Assembly: GCF_014201115.1 (NCBI RefSeq)
Contig: NZ_JACHDO010000001.1
Span: 4,154,001-4,218,000, forward strand
Length of the DNA stretch: 64,000 nt
Source: Nocardiopsis metallicus
GTDB taxonomy: Bacteria > Actinomycetota > Actinomycetes > Streptosporangiales > Streptosporangiaceae
Direction of reading: 5' to 3'
The notes beneath the pieces were generated by a model. That model saw nothing but the letters and a program-made list of their open reading frames with translations, did not search any database and had not been told where the DNA came from. Position 1 is the first letter of the stretch. The number at the start of each line of letters is the position of its first letter. The translations under genes and the position numbers were made by a program. Positions 24,978-33,376 of this stretch are shown here, piece after piece.

Positions 24978-26357
24978 CTAATCCTCCTGCTCCTGCGCGG
25001 CACGGGCTTGCCGACGCCGTGCCAGACGCAACACGCTCGCGCCGACGACGTAGGCAGCGAACGCAGCGGTCGGCAGGGCACCGACGCCGTGGGGCTCGGG
25101 ACCTGCCAGCGCCACCCACACCAGGCCGAGGATCACGGCCAGCAGCGCCGACCAGGTCGCCGCGTTCCACAGTGCCTGCCCGGGGGGCAGTCCGAGGAGC
25201 CCGCCTGCCCGCCAACCGGCGCTGGAGGGAGCGGTGCGCGCCTCGACCCGGCCGAACACCGCCAACAACACGCCCATCACCACCGAGACCGCGAGCACCC
25301 ACGGGAGCCGGAACAGGAGCCACTCCCCCGAACCCACCGCCGGCTCGGGGAAGAGTCCGGTGCCGTGGAGCAGGGCGCCGGTCAGCACAGCGGCGAGCAT
25401 GTGCCACAGGAACAGGGTCAGCACCACCGAGTTCACGGCGACGACCGCCGTCCAGGGCCCGGTTCTGCGCAGCATCCGTCTGGCCGGCCCCAGCAGCACG
25501 AGAGCGAGCGCCGTCTGGGACAGCCCCAGCACGAGAAGGGCGAAGGTCGGAGGCGAGGCGTTGCCCAACTCCTCCCCGGGCACGTCCACCATGCTCACCG
25601 GATAGGGACCGAACACGGTCAGCACGAACAGCAGGCTGAAACCGGCCGCGGCGAAGCCCGCCGGAGCGAGCGGCCCCGTCCGCGTCCACCGGTCGCGCCA
25701 CAGGAAGCCCACCTGGTGCATCGTGAGCCAGACCAGCAGATAGTTGGCCTCTCCCACCACCGGCACCCCGGCACCCAGCCTCAGCACGTCGAGCAGCAGT
25801 ACCGCGCCGGTCAGGAGGACGGGCACGGCGGCTCCCGCCCTGCGGTGCAGGGCGTACATGGTCGGGGCGCACAACACCACACCGAGGTAGGCCGCGAGGA
25901 ACCACAGGGGGATCGAGGCGGCCCAGACCCCGATGGCGACCAGTTCGCGGTCCATCCCGGCCAGGCCCGCCACCAGCGCGCAGCCCCAGAGCAGGCCGAT
26001 GAAGGCACTGGTCGGGCGCAGCAGCCGGTCGGTACGGCCCAGGAGCCAGCCCGCGCCGTCACCGCCCTTGCGCCGGTGCTGGTCCATGGAGGCCGCGTTG
26101 GCGTACCCCCCGACCAGGAAGAACACCGGCATGACCTGGAAGAACCACGTCAGTGGGTGGGCCCAGGACAGGTGCGCCAGGGCGTTTTCGCCGGTCATAC
26201 CGTTGGCTGAGACGATCACGGCGGCGAGCCAGTGTCCGAGCACCACCAGCAGGATGGCCAGGGCCCGGAGGAAATCGACGTACCGCTCCCGCCTAGCGGG
26301 GGTCTCTCGCGCCGCCCTCCGCGCCTGCGCGAGAAGGGCAGGAGTCCACTGCGACAT
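24978..26357 (-). CDS. Acyltransferase 3 family membrane protein
   Basis: 459 aa from ATG 26357 (GGGGTGG upstream); a GTG three codons earlier is possible. About 10-11 transmembrane helices. The motif RERYVDFLRALAILLVVLGHW carries the conserved R/D/H set of the acyltransferase-3 family, PVFFLVGGYANA is the second signature, and LFLWHMLAAVLTG the third. These enzymes O-acetylate or acylate extracytoplasmic sugars or lipids. The substrate cannot be inferred from the neighbours. A single gene with a terminator at its 3' end. Confidence 0.85.
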   Translation of the reverse strand: MSQWTPALLAQARRAARETPARRERYVDFLRALAILLVVLGHWLAAVIVSANGMTGENALAHLSWAHPLTWFFQVMPVFFLVGGYANAASMDQHRRKGGDGAGWLLGRTDRLLRPTSAFIGLLWGCALVAGLAGMDRELVAIGVWAASIPLWFLAAYLGVVLCAPTMYALHRRAGAAVPVLLTGAVLLLDVLRLGAGVPVVGEANYLLVWLTMHQVGFLWRDRWTRTGPLAPAGFAAAGFSLLFVLTVFGPYPVSMVDVPGEELGNASPPTFALLVLGLSQTALALVLLGPARRMLRRTGPWTAVVAVNSVVLTLFLWHMLAAVLTGALLHGTGLFPEPAVGSGEWLLFRLPWVLAVSVVMGVLLAVFGRVEARTAPSSAGWRAGGLLGLPPGQALWNAATWSALLAVILGLVWVALAGPEPHGVGALPTAAFAAYVVGASVLRLARRRQARAAQEQED

Positions 26358-26525
26358 GTTCACCACCCCACGGACGTCACCTGCGGTTCCGGCTAGTGTG
26401 CCCGGTTCACCGACAGAGCACGCCTGGGACCGGCACGTTTCAGTGGTGCGCGGCGCGCGCCCCCGCGACCGGCCGCGGTCCCCACCGCGGGTGCCGGGGC
26501 GCCCGGGGCGCCCGCCACGAAGGCC

Positions 26526-26924
26526 CTAACGGCGTTCGTTCCCCGCCTCGGTGAACAGCACCGCGGTCGTCGGCGGTGCCAGAACGGCGGCCGCGGCGAT
26601 GACGGCGGTGCCGATCATCACGGAGCCGATCACGAACTGCCCGCCGGTGAACATGTAGTAGGCGATCACGGCCATGAAGAGCTGGGTGACCACCACCGGG
26701 GTCCGGGCCCAGTCGCGCAGCTGCCACAGCCCGTGCGCGACGAAGACCAGCAGCGCGCCGACCCCGACACCGATCACGGCGAGCGGGACGGCCGACGAGA
26801 CCGGGTCGGCGGCCCGGCCGGTGATCGCGGTGTAGAGGCTGTAGATTCCGGCGATCGCCGCGACCAGCCCGATCAGGGCCTCAAGCGCGGCGGCGATGAC
26901 GATGGTGATGGGACGCGAAGACAC
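26526..26924 (-). CDS. Four-span membrane protein, unknown function
   Basis: 132 aa with four helices (about residues 8-30, 42-65, 75-92 and 98-118), a WQLRDWARTPVVVTQLFMAV segment and a short charged C-terminus. Small proteins with this WxLRxWAR motif are frequent in actinomycetes; their role is unknown. It stands alone between divergent and co-directional neighbours. Confidence 0.75.
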   Translation of the reverse strand: MSSRPITIVIAAALEALIGLVAAIAGIYSLYTAITGRAADPVSSAVPLAVIGVGVGALLVFVAHGLWQLRDWARTPVVVTQLFMAVIAYYMFTGGQFVIGSVMIGTAVIAAAAVLAPPTTAVLFTEAGNERR

Positions 26925-27004
26925 CTGACGAGCCTATACGCGCTCCCGGCGTTCCCCTTCCCGGCCCCGCGACGTCCGCCGGCGCCTCATCCCCGCCTTC
27001 CGTA

Positions 27005-27033
27005 TTACCAGTTGGTAGGGGAACGCCTACACT
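27005..27033 (+). promoter_or_regulatory. Promoter of the diacylglycerol-kinase-like gene, leaderless
   Basis: TTACCA (27005-27010) and TACACT (27028-27033) with 17-bp spacing. The -10 box ends 6 nt before the GTG start at 27040, so transcription should begin at or next to the start codon. No ribosome site is present, consistent with a leaderless mRNA. Confidence 0.6.
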
Positions 27034-27039
27034 GGCGAC

Positions 27040-28002
27040 GTGCGATCCCTCTTCATCATGAATCCCCAGGCGACCACGACCACTTCCCGTACCCGTGAGG
27101 TGATCCTCGGCGCTCTGACGGAGGAGTTGGACGTCACGGCCGTGGAGACCGCGTATCGGAACCACGCCCGCGAGCTGGCCCGTGGGGCGGCCGCGGAGGG
27201 GTACGAACTCGTGTTGAGCCTGGGCGGTGACGGCACCGTCAACGAGGTCGTCAACGGGCTCCTGTCCACCCCGGAAGGGTTGACCCGCCCCGGTTACGCG
27301 GTGATCCCCGGCGGCAGCGCGAACGTGTTCATCCGTTCCCTGGGCGTACCCGGCGACCCGGTCGACGCGACCGGCGCGGTACTGAAGGCCATCAAGGCCG
27401 ACCGTCGGCGGGATATCGGGCTGGGCCGGATCACCAGCGACCAGGACGACCGCTATTTCACCTTCTGTGCTGGTTTCGGCTGGGACGCCGACGTGGTGCA
27501 CCAGGTGGAACTCGAACGCGAGGTCGGCCGGAAGGCGACACCCGCGCTGTACGCGGAAGCCGCGGCGAAACTGTTCTTCCAGGGGGATCTGCGCGATCCG
27601 TCACTGAGCGTCGCCACTGACGGAGGGTCCTTGGACGACGCGTATTTCGCCTTGGTCACCAATACGACCCCGTGGACCTACGCGGGCGCCTTCCCACTCC
27701 AGCCGACCCCGGACTCCCGTTTCGAGCTGGGACTGGACGCTTTCGCGCTGACGAAGCCTTCGCACGCGCTGGGCGACGTGGCCGTTGTGCAAGACATGCA
27801 TACTGGCTGGGTTCTTTCCCAAATGTTCTTGCCCAAGGGCCTTCCCGCACGTGGGGACGGGTACGTGACCTGGCACGACCAACCGTGGCTGCGGATCTCC
27901 TCGACTCACCCGAGAGCCTTCCAAATCGACGGCGAATACCTGGGCGAGCGTGAAGAGGTCAACTTCCAATCGGTACCGAAGGCATTACGAATCTTCTGTT
28001 AA
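27040..28002 (+). CDS. Diacylglycerol kinase/lipid kinase family protein
   Basis: 320 aa from GTG 27040. The DAGK catalytic domain shows the glycine-rich nucleotide loop VLSLGGDGTVNEVVNG, PGGSANVFIRSLG, and the acidic CAGFGWDADVVH. It phosphorylates a lipid such as diacylglycerol or a related alcohol. G+C falls a little towards the 3' end. It seems to be translated from a leaderless transcript (see the promoter at 27005-27033). No operon partner. Confidence 0.9.
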   Translation: MRSLFIMNPQATTTTSRTREVILGALTEELDVTAVETAYRNHARELARGAAAEGYELVLSLGGDGTVNEVVNGLLSTPEGLTRPGYAVIPGGSANVFIRSLGVPGDPVDATGAVLKAIKADRRRDIGLGRITSDQDDRYFTFCAGFGWDADVVHQVELEREVGRKATPALYAEAAAKLFFQGDLRDPSLSVATDGGSLDDAYFALVTNTTPWTYAGAFPLQPTPDSRFELGLDAFALTKPSHALGDVAVVQDMHTGWVLSQMFLPKGLPARGDGYVTWHDQPWLRISSTHPRAFQIDGEYLGEREEVNFQSVPKALRIFC

Positions 28003-28288
28003 TTGCGGGGAAAGCGGCCATTCCCGATCACTGTGACGCACCCGACACGGAGAACAGGACCTTTGGCCTCGCGAGCTCTTGCATGGCCCCGGTGATCCTG
28101 TCACGCTCAAGATATCGCCGCGAGTTACGGGCGAGTTAATTTGGGCGCTTCCCACGTGGCCGTGGGGTGAAACCTCAACTACCTCGGCCTTGACGACCCG
28201 CCGGTGGATCCCCTCCACCGGGCGCCCTTGCACATTCCGATCGTGAAAAGCTTCACAAATGATCGCCTCACTGTGAGGAGTGGACCGC

Positions 28289-28543
28289 ATGGACTGGCGC
28301 CATGACGCAGCCTGCCGTGACGAAGACCCCGAACTCTTCTTCCCCATCGGCAACTTCGGCCCCGCACTGATCCAGATCGAGGAGGCCAAGGCAGTCTGCC
28401 AGCGCTGCCCGGTCAGCTCGGCCTGCCTGAAGTGGGCGCTGGAGAGCGGCCAGGACGGCGGAGTCTGGGGCGGCACCTCGGAAGAGGAACGACGCCGCAT
28501 CAAGCGCCGTGGTTTCGCGCTACGGCCCATGGTCCGTAGCTAG
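28289..28543 (+). CDS. whiB1: WhiB1/WblE-type iron-sulfur regulator
   Basis: 84 aa from ATG 28289 (GAGGAG at 8 nt); a GTG nine bases earlier is possible but the family starts MDWRH. It holds a 4Fe-4S cluster through Cys9, Cys37, Cys40 and Cys46. The GVWGG turn (58-62) contacts sigma region 4, and the basic KRRGFALRP tail binds DNA. By sequence it is closest to WhiB1 (mycobacteria)/WblE (Streptomyces), an essential NO-sensitive regulator. The 286-bp upstream region is AT-richer than average and must hold its promoter. Confidence 0.93.
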   Translation: MDWRHDAACRDEDPELFFPIGNFGPALIQIEEAKAVCQRCPVSSACLKWALESGQDGGVWGGTSEEERRRIKRRGFALRPMVRS

Positions 28544-28642
28544 CCGACGCCCCCAAGCACGAACAGACGATGACGCCGACCGACCCCCGCTGGCGCGGCG
28601 GGGGACGGCGCACGACCGCACGCCCCCACCGGGCTCATCACC

Positions 28643-30187
28643 TCACGGAACCTCGCGTTCCTCGTGTTCCAGTGGCAGGCTGATCGCCACCTCGGTCCCT
28701 CCGGTCTCCTTCGGCTTGATCGCCAGGGTCCCTCCGAGCTCTCCCACGATCAGGGTCCGCACGATCTGCAGGCCCAGACTCGTGGTCCCCTCCAGGTCGA
28801 AGTCCTCCGGCAGTCCGCCGCCGTCGTCGGAGACGGCCAGCTCCAGACTGCTCGGCCCCGGGAACCCGGGCCCGGCGTCGAACCTGCGCACCCTCACCTC
28901 GATCAGGCCCGGCCCCTGATCCAGCCCGTGCTCCACCGCGTTCTGCACCAGTTCGGCCAGGACCATCGAGAGCGGCGTGGCCACCAGCGCGTTCAGCAGC
29001 CCGAAGTGCCCGTCCCGGCGCGGCACCACCGCGCTGCCGGTCGAGGACACCTCCGCCGCCATCTGCATGACCCGGTCGGCGATGTCGTCGAAGTCAACGA
29101 CCTCGTCCGGGGTGTGCGAGAGCATCTCGTGCACGATCGCGATCGATCCCACCCGCCCCACCGCCTCGTCCAGGGCCGCCCGCGCCTCGGGGATGTCCAG
29201 GCGCCGCGACTGCAGCCGTAGCAGCGCCGCCACCGTCTGGAGGTTGTTCTTCACCCGGTGGTGGATCTCCCGGATGGTGGCGTCCTTGGTCATGAGCTCG
29301 CGCTCGCGCCGCCGGAGCTCGGTGACGTCGCGGACCATCACCAGCGCGCCGATGCGCACCCCGTCGATGACCAGAGGTATGGACCTCAGTTGGACGGTGA
29401 CCCCGCGCGCGTCGACCTCGGCCTCCTGCGGGGCTCGGCCGCTCGCCGTGTAGGTGAGGTTCTCGTCGCGGGCCTCGCCCTGCGCGGCGAGTTCGAGCGT
29501 GGTGCGGTCCAGGCGCGCGCCCACCAGGTCAGCGGTCAGGCCCAACCGCCGGTAGGCCGAGAGGGCGTTGGGACTGGCGTAGACCACTTCACCGTTTTGG
29601 TCCAGTCTGAGTAGACCATCGCCCACCCTCGGCGAACGGACCATGAGCGGCCCCTGGTCGCTGAACGGGAAGGCCCCCTCGGCGATCATCTGGGCCAGGT
29701 CGCCCGCGCTCTGGAGGTAGGTGAGCTCCAGTCGGCTGGGGGTACGCGCCGAGCTCAGGTTGGTGCTGCGCTGGATGACGGCGATGAGGTTGCCCGCGCG
29801 GCGGACCGGGATGGTCTCCTCGCGGACCGGCACCCCGCCCGACCAGTCGGGGTCACCGTCCCGGCAGATCCGCCCCTCGCTCCAGGCGCGGTCTATGAGG
29901 GCGCGGCGGCCGACCACTCTGGGGCCGGAGCGGGACGTGACATCGGTCATGTCGTCCCGGAGCACCGTCTCGACCAGGTCGTCCTGGAAGGCGGTCGGTC
30001 CGGTGGTGGGACGCATCTGCGCGACGGCGACCCAGCCGTCGTCATCGCGCAGACGCACCCACAGCACGAGGTCCGCGAAGGAGAGGTCGGCCAGGAGCTG
30101 CCAGTCCGAGACCAGTGAGTGGATCCACTCCAGGTCCGCCTGCTTGAGTGAGGTGTGGCGGCGAATGAGGTCGCTGAGGTGAGGCAC
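28643..30187 (-). CDS. pdtaS: PdtaS-like sensor histidine kinase
   Basis: 514 aa, soluble, no transmembrane helix. N-terminal GAF-like domain (about 10-150), PAS domain (about 185-300, LRLDQNGEVVYASPNALSAY), HisKA_2 dimerisation helix with phospho-acceptor in EIHHRVKNNLQTVAALLRLQ (His309/His310) and an HATPase domain (about 400-505: LVQNAVEHG, SDDGGGLPEDF, TSLGLQIVRTL). This is the PdtaS architecture, whose partner PdtaR is an ANTAR antiterminator that acts on nascent RNA. The partner gene is not in the window. Divergent from dasR. Confidence 0.88.
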   Translation of the reverse strand: MPHLSDLIRRHTSLKQADLEWIHSLVSDWQLLADLSFADLVLWVRLRDDDGWVAVAQMRPTTGPTAFQDDLVETVLRDDMTDVTSRSGPRVVGRRALIDRAWSEGRICRDGDPDWSGGVPVREETIPVRRAGNLIAVIQRSTNLSSARTPSRLELTYLQSAGDLAQMIAEGAFPFSDQGPLMVRSPRVGDGLLRLDQNGEVVYASPNALSAYRRLGLTADLVGARLDRTTLELAAQGEARDENLTYTASGRAPQEAEVDARGVTVQLRSIPLVIDGVRIGALVMVRDVTELRRRERELMTKDATIREIHHRVKNNLQTVAALLRLQSRRLDIPEARAALDEAVGRVGSIAIVHEMLSHTPDEVVDFDDIADRVMQMAAEVSSTGSAVVPRRDGHFGLLNALVATPLSMVLAELVQNAVEHGLDQGPGLIEVRVRRFDAGPGFPGPSSLELAVSDDGGGLPEDFDLEGTTSLGLQIVRTLIVGELGGTLAIKPKETGGTEVAISLPLEHEEREVP

Positions 30188-30238
30188 TCACAAATCATCC
30201 CATGAAGACGTGCATACTCAAGAGACACGCACTCGACC

Positions 30239-30254
30239 AGTGGTCCACACCAAT
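30239..30254. promoter_or_regulatory. dre-like DasR binding site
   Basis: The core TGGTCCACACCA (30241-30252) matches 10 of 12 bases of the DasR responsive element core TGGTCTAGACCA. It is 79 bp upstream of the dasR ATG and fits autoregulation. Confidence 0.6.
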
Positions 30255-30332
30255 CGGCGGCCGAACAGCCACCGGACCGGCCACTTCCGGGCGCGGTGCG
30301 ATGGCGAGCGCGGGACGCGGCGGAGGAGACTG

Positions 30333-31073
30333 ATGACTGGTCAGCGCACACTGGACGGCAACCCCCGGGTGCCGAAGTACTACCAGGTCAAGAAACAGCT
30401 GCTGGAGCTGATCGAGGCGATGCCGGCCGGGAACCCGGTCCCGCCCGAGCGCGCCCTGGCGACGCAGTTCGGCACCTCGCGCACCACGGTGCGCCAAGCC
30501 CTGACCGAGATGGTCGTCGAGGGGCGTCTGCTGCGCATCCAGGGCAAGGGCACGTTCGTGGCCAAGCCGAAGGTCGCGCAGGTCCTCCAGCTGACCAGCT
30601 ACACGCAGGAGATGCGGGCGCACGGCCTGCATCCGGCCACCCGCATCCTGGACGTCAGCTACATCAACGCCGACGACCAGCTCGCCGAGCTCCTCGCCAT
30701 CCGTTCCGGTGGCCGCGTGCTGCGCATCGAGCGGCTCCGCCTGGCCAACGGCGAGCCGATGGCCGTGGAAACGGCCCACCTGGCCGCGCGGCGCTTCCCC
30801 GGACTCCGGAGGCAGCTCGACCGCTACGCGTCGCTCTACGAGGCTCTGGCGAGCGCCTACGACGTCTCCCTGGCCGAGGCGGAGGCCTCCATCGAAACGG
30901 TGCTGGCCACGCCGAACGAGGCCCGCCTGCTCGGCGTGGACGTGGGCCTGCCCCTGGTCCTGCACTGCCAGCACAGCTTCGACGGCGACGGCCACCCCGT
31001 GGAGTGGGTGCGCTCGCTCTACCGCGGCGACCGCTACAAGTTCGTCACCCGTCTGCGCCCGCCCCGCGACTGA
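30333..31073 (+). CDS. dasR: DasR, GntR/HutC-family GlcNAc-responsive repressor
   Basis: 246 aa from ATG 30333 (GGAGGAG ribosome site); an in-frame extension back to 30210 is not coding-like. The N-terminal GntR wHTH contains PPERALATQFGTSRTTVRQA and GKGTFVAKPKVAQ. The UTRA effector domain (about 80-240) contains LRIERLRLANGEPMAVETAH and ends GHPVEWVRSLYRGDRYKFV. Agreement with Streptomyces DasR runs through the whole length. DasR is released from DNA by glucosamine-6-phosphate and controls chitin/GlcNAc uptake, development and antibiotics. The nagA gene, a classic DasR regulon member, is also in this window at 56351. Confidence 0.88.
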   Translation: MTGQRTLDGNPRVPKYYQVKKQLLELIEAMPAGNPVPPERALATQFGTSRTTVRQALTEMVVEGRLLRIQGKGTFVAKPKVAQVLQLTSYTQEMRAHGLHPATRILDVSYINADDQLAELLAIRSGGRVLRIERLRLANGEPMAVETAHLAARRFPGLRRQLDRYASLYEALASAYDVSLAEAEASIETVLATPNEARLLGVDVGLPLVLHCQHSFDGDGHPVEWVRSLYRGDRYKFVTRLRPPRD

Positions 31074-31237
31074 CCGGCGGACCCGCGACCGCTCCGACCG
31101 CGCCCACGGGGGTCCGCACCCCGGGGCAGGGTGGTGCGCACCCCTACCCCACAGGGGTTCACGCGCCCTGGTCCGCCTCCGAACCGCCGTCTAGGTTCGA
31201 GGAGGAGTCAGGGTCCTCAGCGACGGAGAGGTCGGAT

Positions 31238-32038
31238 ATGGGTGCCTGTACGGGCAGGAGCGTCCTGGTCACCGGCGGGGCGAAGGGGATCGGCGCGGCG
31301 CTGGTCCGGCGGGCGGCGGCCGACGGCGGCCGGGTCGTGATCGCCGACCTGGACGCCGAGGCGGGCGCGGCCCTGGCCGAGGAGGTCGGCGCGCGCTTCG
31401 AGTACACCGACGTCACCGATTTCGCGCAGGTCGAGGCCGCGGTCGACACCGCGGCGCAGGCACACGGCGGCCTGGACGTGCTCCACCTCAACGCCGGACT
31501 GACCGGGCCGAGCGAGAGCGGCCCGGCCCAGGGGATCCCCTACGACCTGGATTCCTACCGCCGCACCGTCGCGGTCAACCTGGACGGCGTCGTCTACGGC
31601 GTGCACGCGGCACTGCCGCTGATGCGCCATCGGCCGGGCGCATCGATCGTGGTCACGGCCAGTGTGGCGGGCGTGCTCTTCAGCCCCCACACGGAGGTCT
31701 ACACGGCGACCAAGCACGCCGCCGTGAGCTTCGTGCGTTCCCTCGCCCGGACGTTCGCCGCGGACCCGGTCACCTTCAACGCCCTCTGCCCCGGGTTCGT
31801 AGACACCGCCCTCATCGACCCGGTCCGGGAGTGGCTGCCGCACACGGACCTGGGCACCGTGGGCAACCGGATCCTGGCCCCCGAGGCCGTCGCGGACCTG
31901 GCCGAGCGGGTGATAGCGGAGCGCGGTGACGGCGACGCCTGGATAGTCTCGGCGGACGTCGCGCCCACCCGCTACCCCTTCGAGGCCGAGGCGGAGCTCC
32001 TCGAGCGGACCCTGGGGGCCGCGCACCGGGGCGGCTGA
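31238..32038 (+). CDS. Short-chain dehydrogenase/reductase
   Basis: 266 aa from ATG 31238 (GGAGAGG upstream). Classical SDR: cofactor loop TGGAKGIGAAL, VIADLDAEAG (Asp after strand 2 suggests NAD preference), HLNAG, the catalytic Ser region VVTASVAGV, and the YTATKHA triad Tyr-x-x-x-Lys. Clear family, unknown substrate. It follows dasR by 164 bp and could be a separate transcript. The 3' end is convergent with the HD-domain gene, only 3 bp away. Confidence 0.9.
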   Translation: MGACTGRSVLVTGGAKGIGAALVRRAAADGGRVVIADLDAEAGAALAEEVGARFEYTDVTDFAQVEAAVDTAAQAHGGLDVLHLNAGLTGPSESGPAQGIPYDLDSYRRTVAVNLDGVVYGVHAALPLMRHRPGASIVVTASVAGVLFSPHTEVYTATKHAAVSFVRSLARTFAADPVTFNALCPGFVDTALIDPVREWLPHTDLGTVGNRILAPEAVADLAERVIAERGDGDAWIVSADVAPTRYPFEAEAELLERTLGAAHRGG

Positions 32039-32041
32039 CCG

Positions 32042-33376
32042 CTACCGGCGTTCGAGCACGCGGGACAGGGCGTCGACCACGCGGGGGTCGTACTCTCTGT
32101 CGGTGTCCATCCGCAGGCGTTCCACGACGGCGGCGCGGCGCTCCGCGTCGCCGTTCTCGCCGACCAGGTCGTCGAAGGCGTTGGCCACCTTGATGACCCG
32201 GCTGCCCAGCGGGGGCACACCCTCGTCGCCGTCTCCGGCCAGCGGCTCGCACTGGCGGCGGACCATCTCCGCGACGTTGTCCAGCACCCCGGTCTCACGG
32301 ATGATGGCCGAACCCAGCTCCGCGATCCGGCGCTGCTCCCTCGGCGAGGCCAGGACGGTCGCCCCGCCCGCGATGGGTTCGCGCAGCGACAACTGGCCGA
32401 TGTCGTGCATGAGCGCCGCGTACTCCAGCTCCAGCAGCTCGGCCTCGGCCAGCCCGAGTTCGCAGGCGATCCCGTGGGAGAGCTGGCTGACCCGGCGCGA
32501 GTGCCCGTTCTCCACGTACCCGCCCACCTCGGTGACCCGGGACAGTGCCCGCACCGTCTCCAGGTAGGTGCGGCGCACCTCGGCGTGCCTGCGAAAGGCC
32601 ACCTGTGACACCAGCAGCGGGGCGAGGAAGACCAGCAGGCCCACCAGGCCGGTCACCGTGCAGGCCAGGGCGATCAGCACGCCGCTGGAGGCGATCGCGC
32701 CCCCCGTGGCGACCTGGGCCCGGGCCTCGTCGCGCAGCGCCACCCGCAGCCGGGTGCGCAGCCTTTCGGCGCGGAGCACGGCCGAGAGCGCGACGTCCAG
32801 TGCCCAGGCCAGGGCGACGGTCCCGGTCATGAGCAGGGCCACCGCGACGGAGGGCCCGGTCAGGGCCAGCGCCTCAACGAGCGGGCGGAAGGCCGCGGCG
32901 AGCAGGAGCGCGGTGAGCACCCGGCGCGCCACGTCCTCCAGACGGGGACTGCGCCCCACCGCCACGTGCGGCAGCTCGCCCAGCGCGACGCCCAGGGCGA
33001 CCACCGCCACCACCTGCCAGGCGGTGTGGTGACTCGCTTCACCGCCCAGGCCGATCAGGAACGCGTAGGCGATCGCCCCGGCCAGGGCGATCGGCGCGGA
33101 CTCGCGGTTGCCGGGCAGCGTGATCCTGGCCAGCTCCCCCCCGGCGATGACCAGGCAGAAGGCCAGGGCCACGTAGGGCTGTTCGAAGCCGGCCGCGGCC
33201 GTCAGCACCAGGGCCGCCAGCGAGGCGGCGCCCACCCCGCCCACCAACAGGGCCCGGAAGGGGCGCGCGGTGCGCCAGAACGGCCCTCCCGAACGCTGGT
33301 GGCCCAGTGCCCCGCCCTCCGGTCCGCCGGGTTGGGGACCGGAGGGGCCCGCCCCGTCCGACTGCTTCTGCGTCAT
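32042..33376 (-). CDS. Membrane HD-domain protein (degenerate HD-GYP type)
   Basis: 444 aa from ATG 33376. The N-terminal half has about seven or eight helices. The C-terminal half is an HD domain with HSRRVSQLSHGI and His324-Asp325 in MHDIGQLS, but the GYP triad of true HD-GYP phosphodiesterases is absent. It overlaps the upstream HD-GYP gene by one base (TGATG), so the two are translated together. The pair probably acts on c-di-GMP or a related nucleotide; this copy may be a regulatory subunit or have another activity. Confidence 0.75.
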   Translation of the reverse strand: MTQKQSDGAGPSGPQPGGPEGGALGHQRSGGPFWRTARPFRALLVGGVGAASLAALVLTAAAGFEQPYVALAFCLVIAGGELARITLPGNRESAPIALAGAIAYAFLIGLGGEASHHTAWQVVAVVALGVALGELPHVAVGRSPRLEDVARRVLTALLLAAAFRPLVEALALTGPSVAVALLMTGTVALAWALDVALSAVLRAERLRTRLRVALRDEARAQVATGGAIASSGVLIALACTVTGLVGLLVFLAPLLVSQVAFRRHAEVRRTYLETVRALSRVTEVGGYVENGHSRRVSQLSHGIACELGLAEAELLELEYAALMHDIGQLSLREPIAGGATVLASPREQRRIAELGSAIIRETGVLDNVAEMVRRQCEPLAGDGDEGVPPLGSRVIKVANAFDDLVGENGDAERRAAVVERLRMDTDREYDPRVVDALSRVLERR

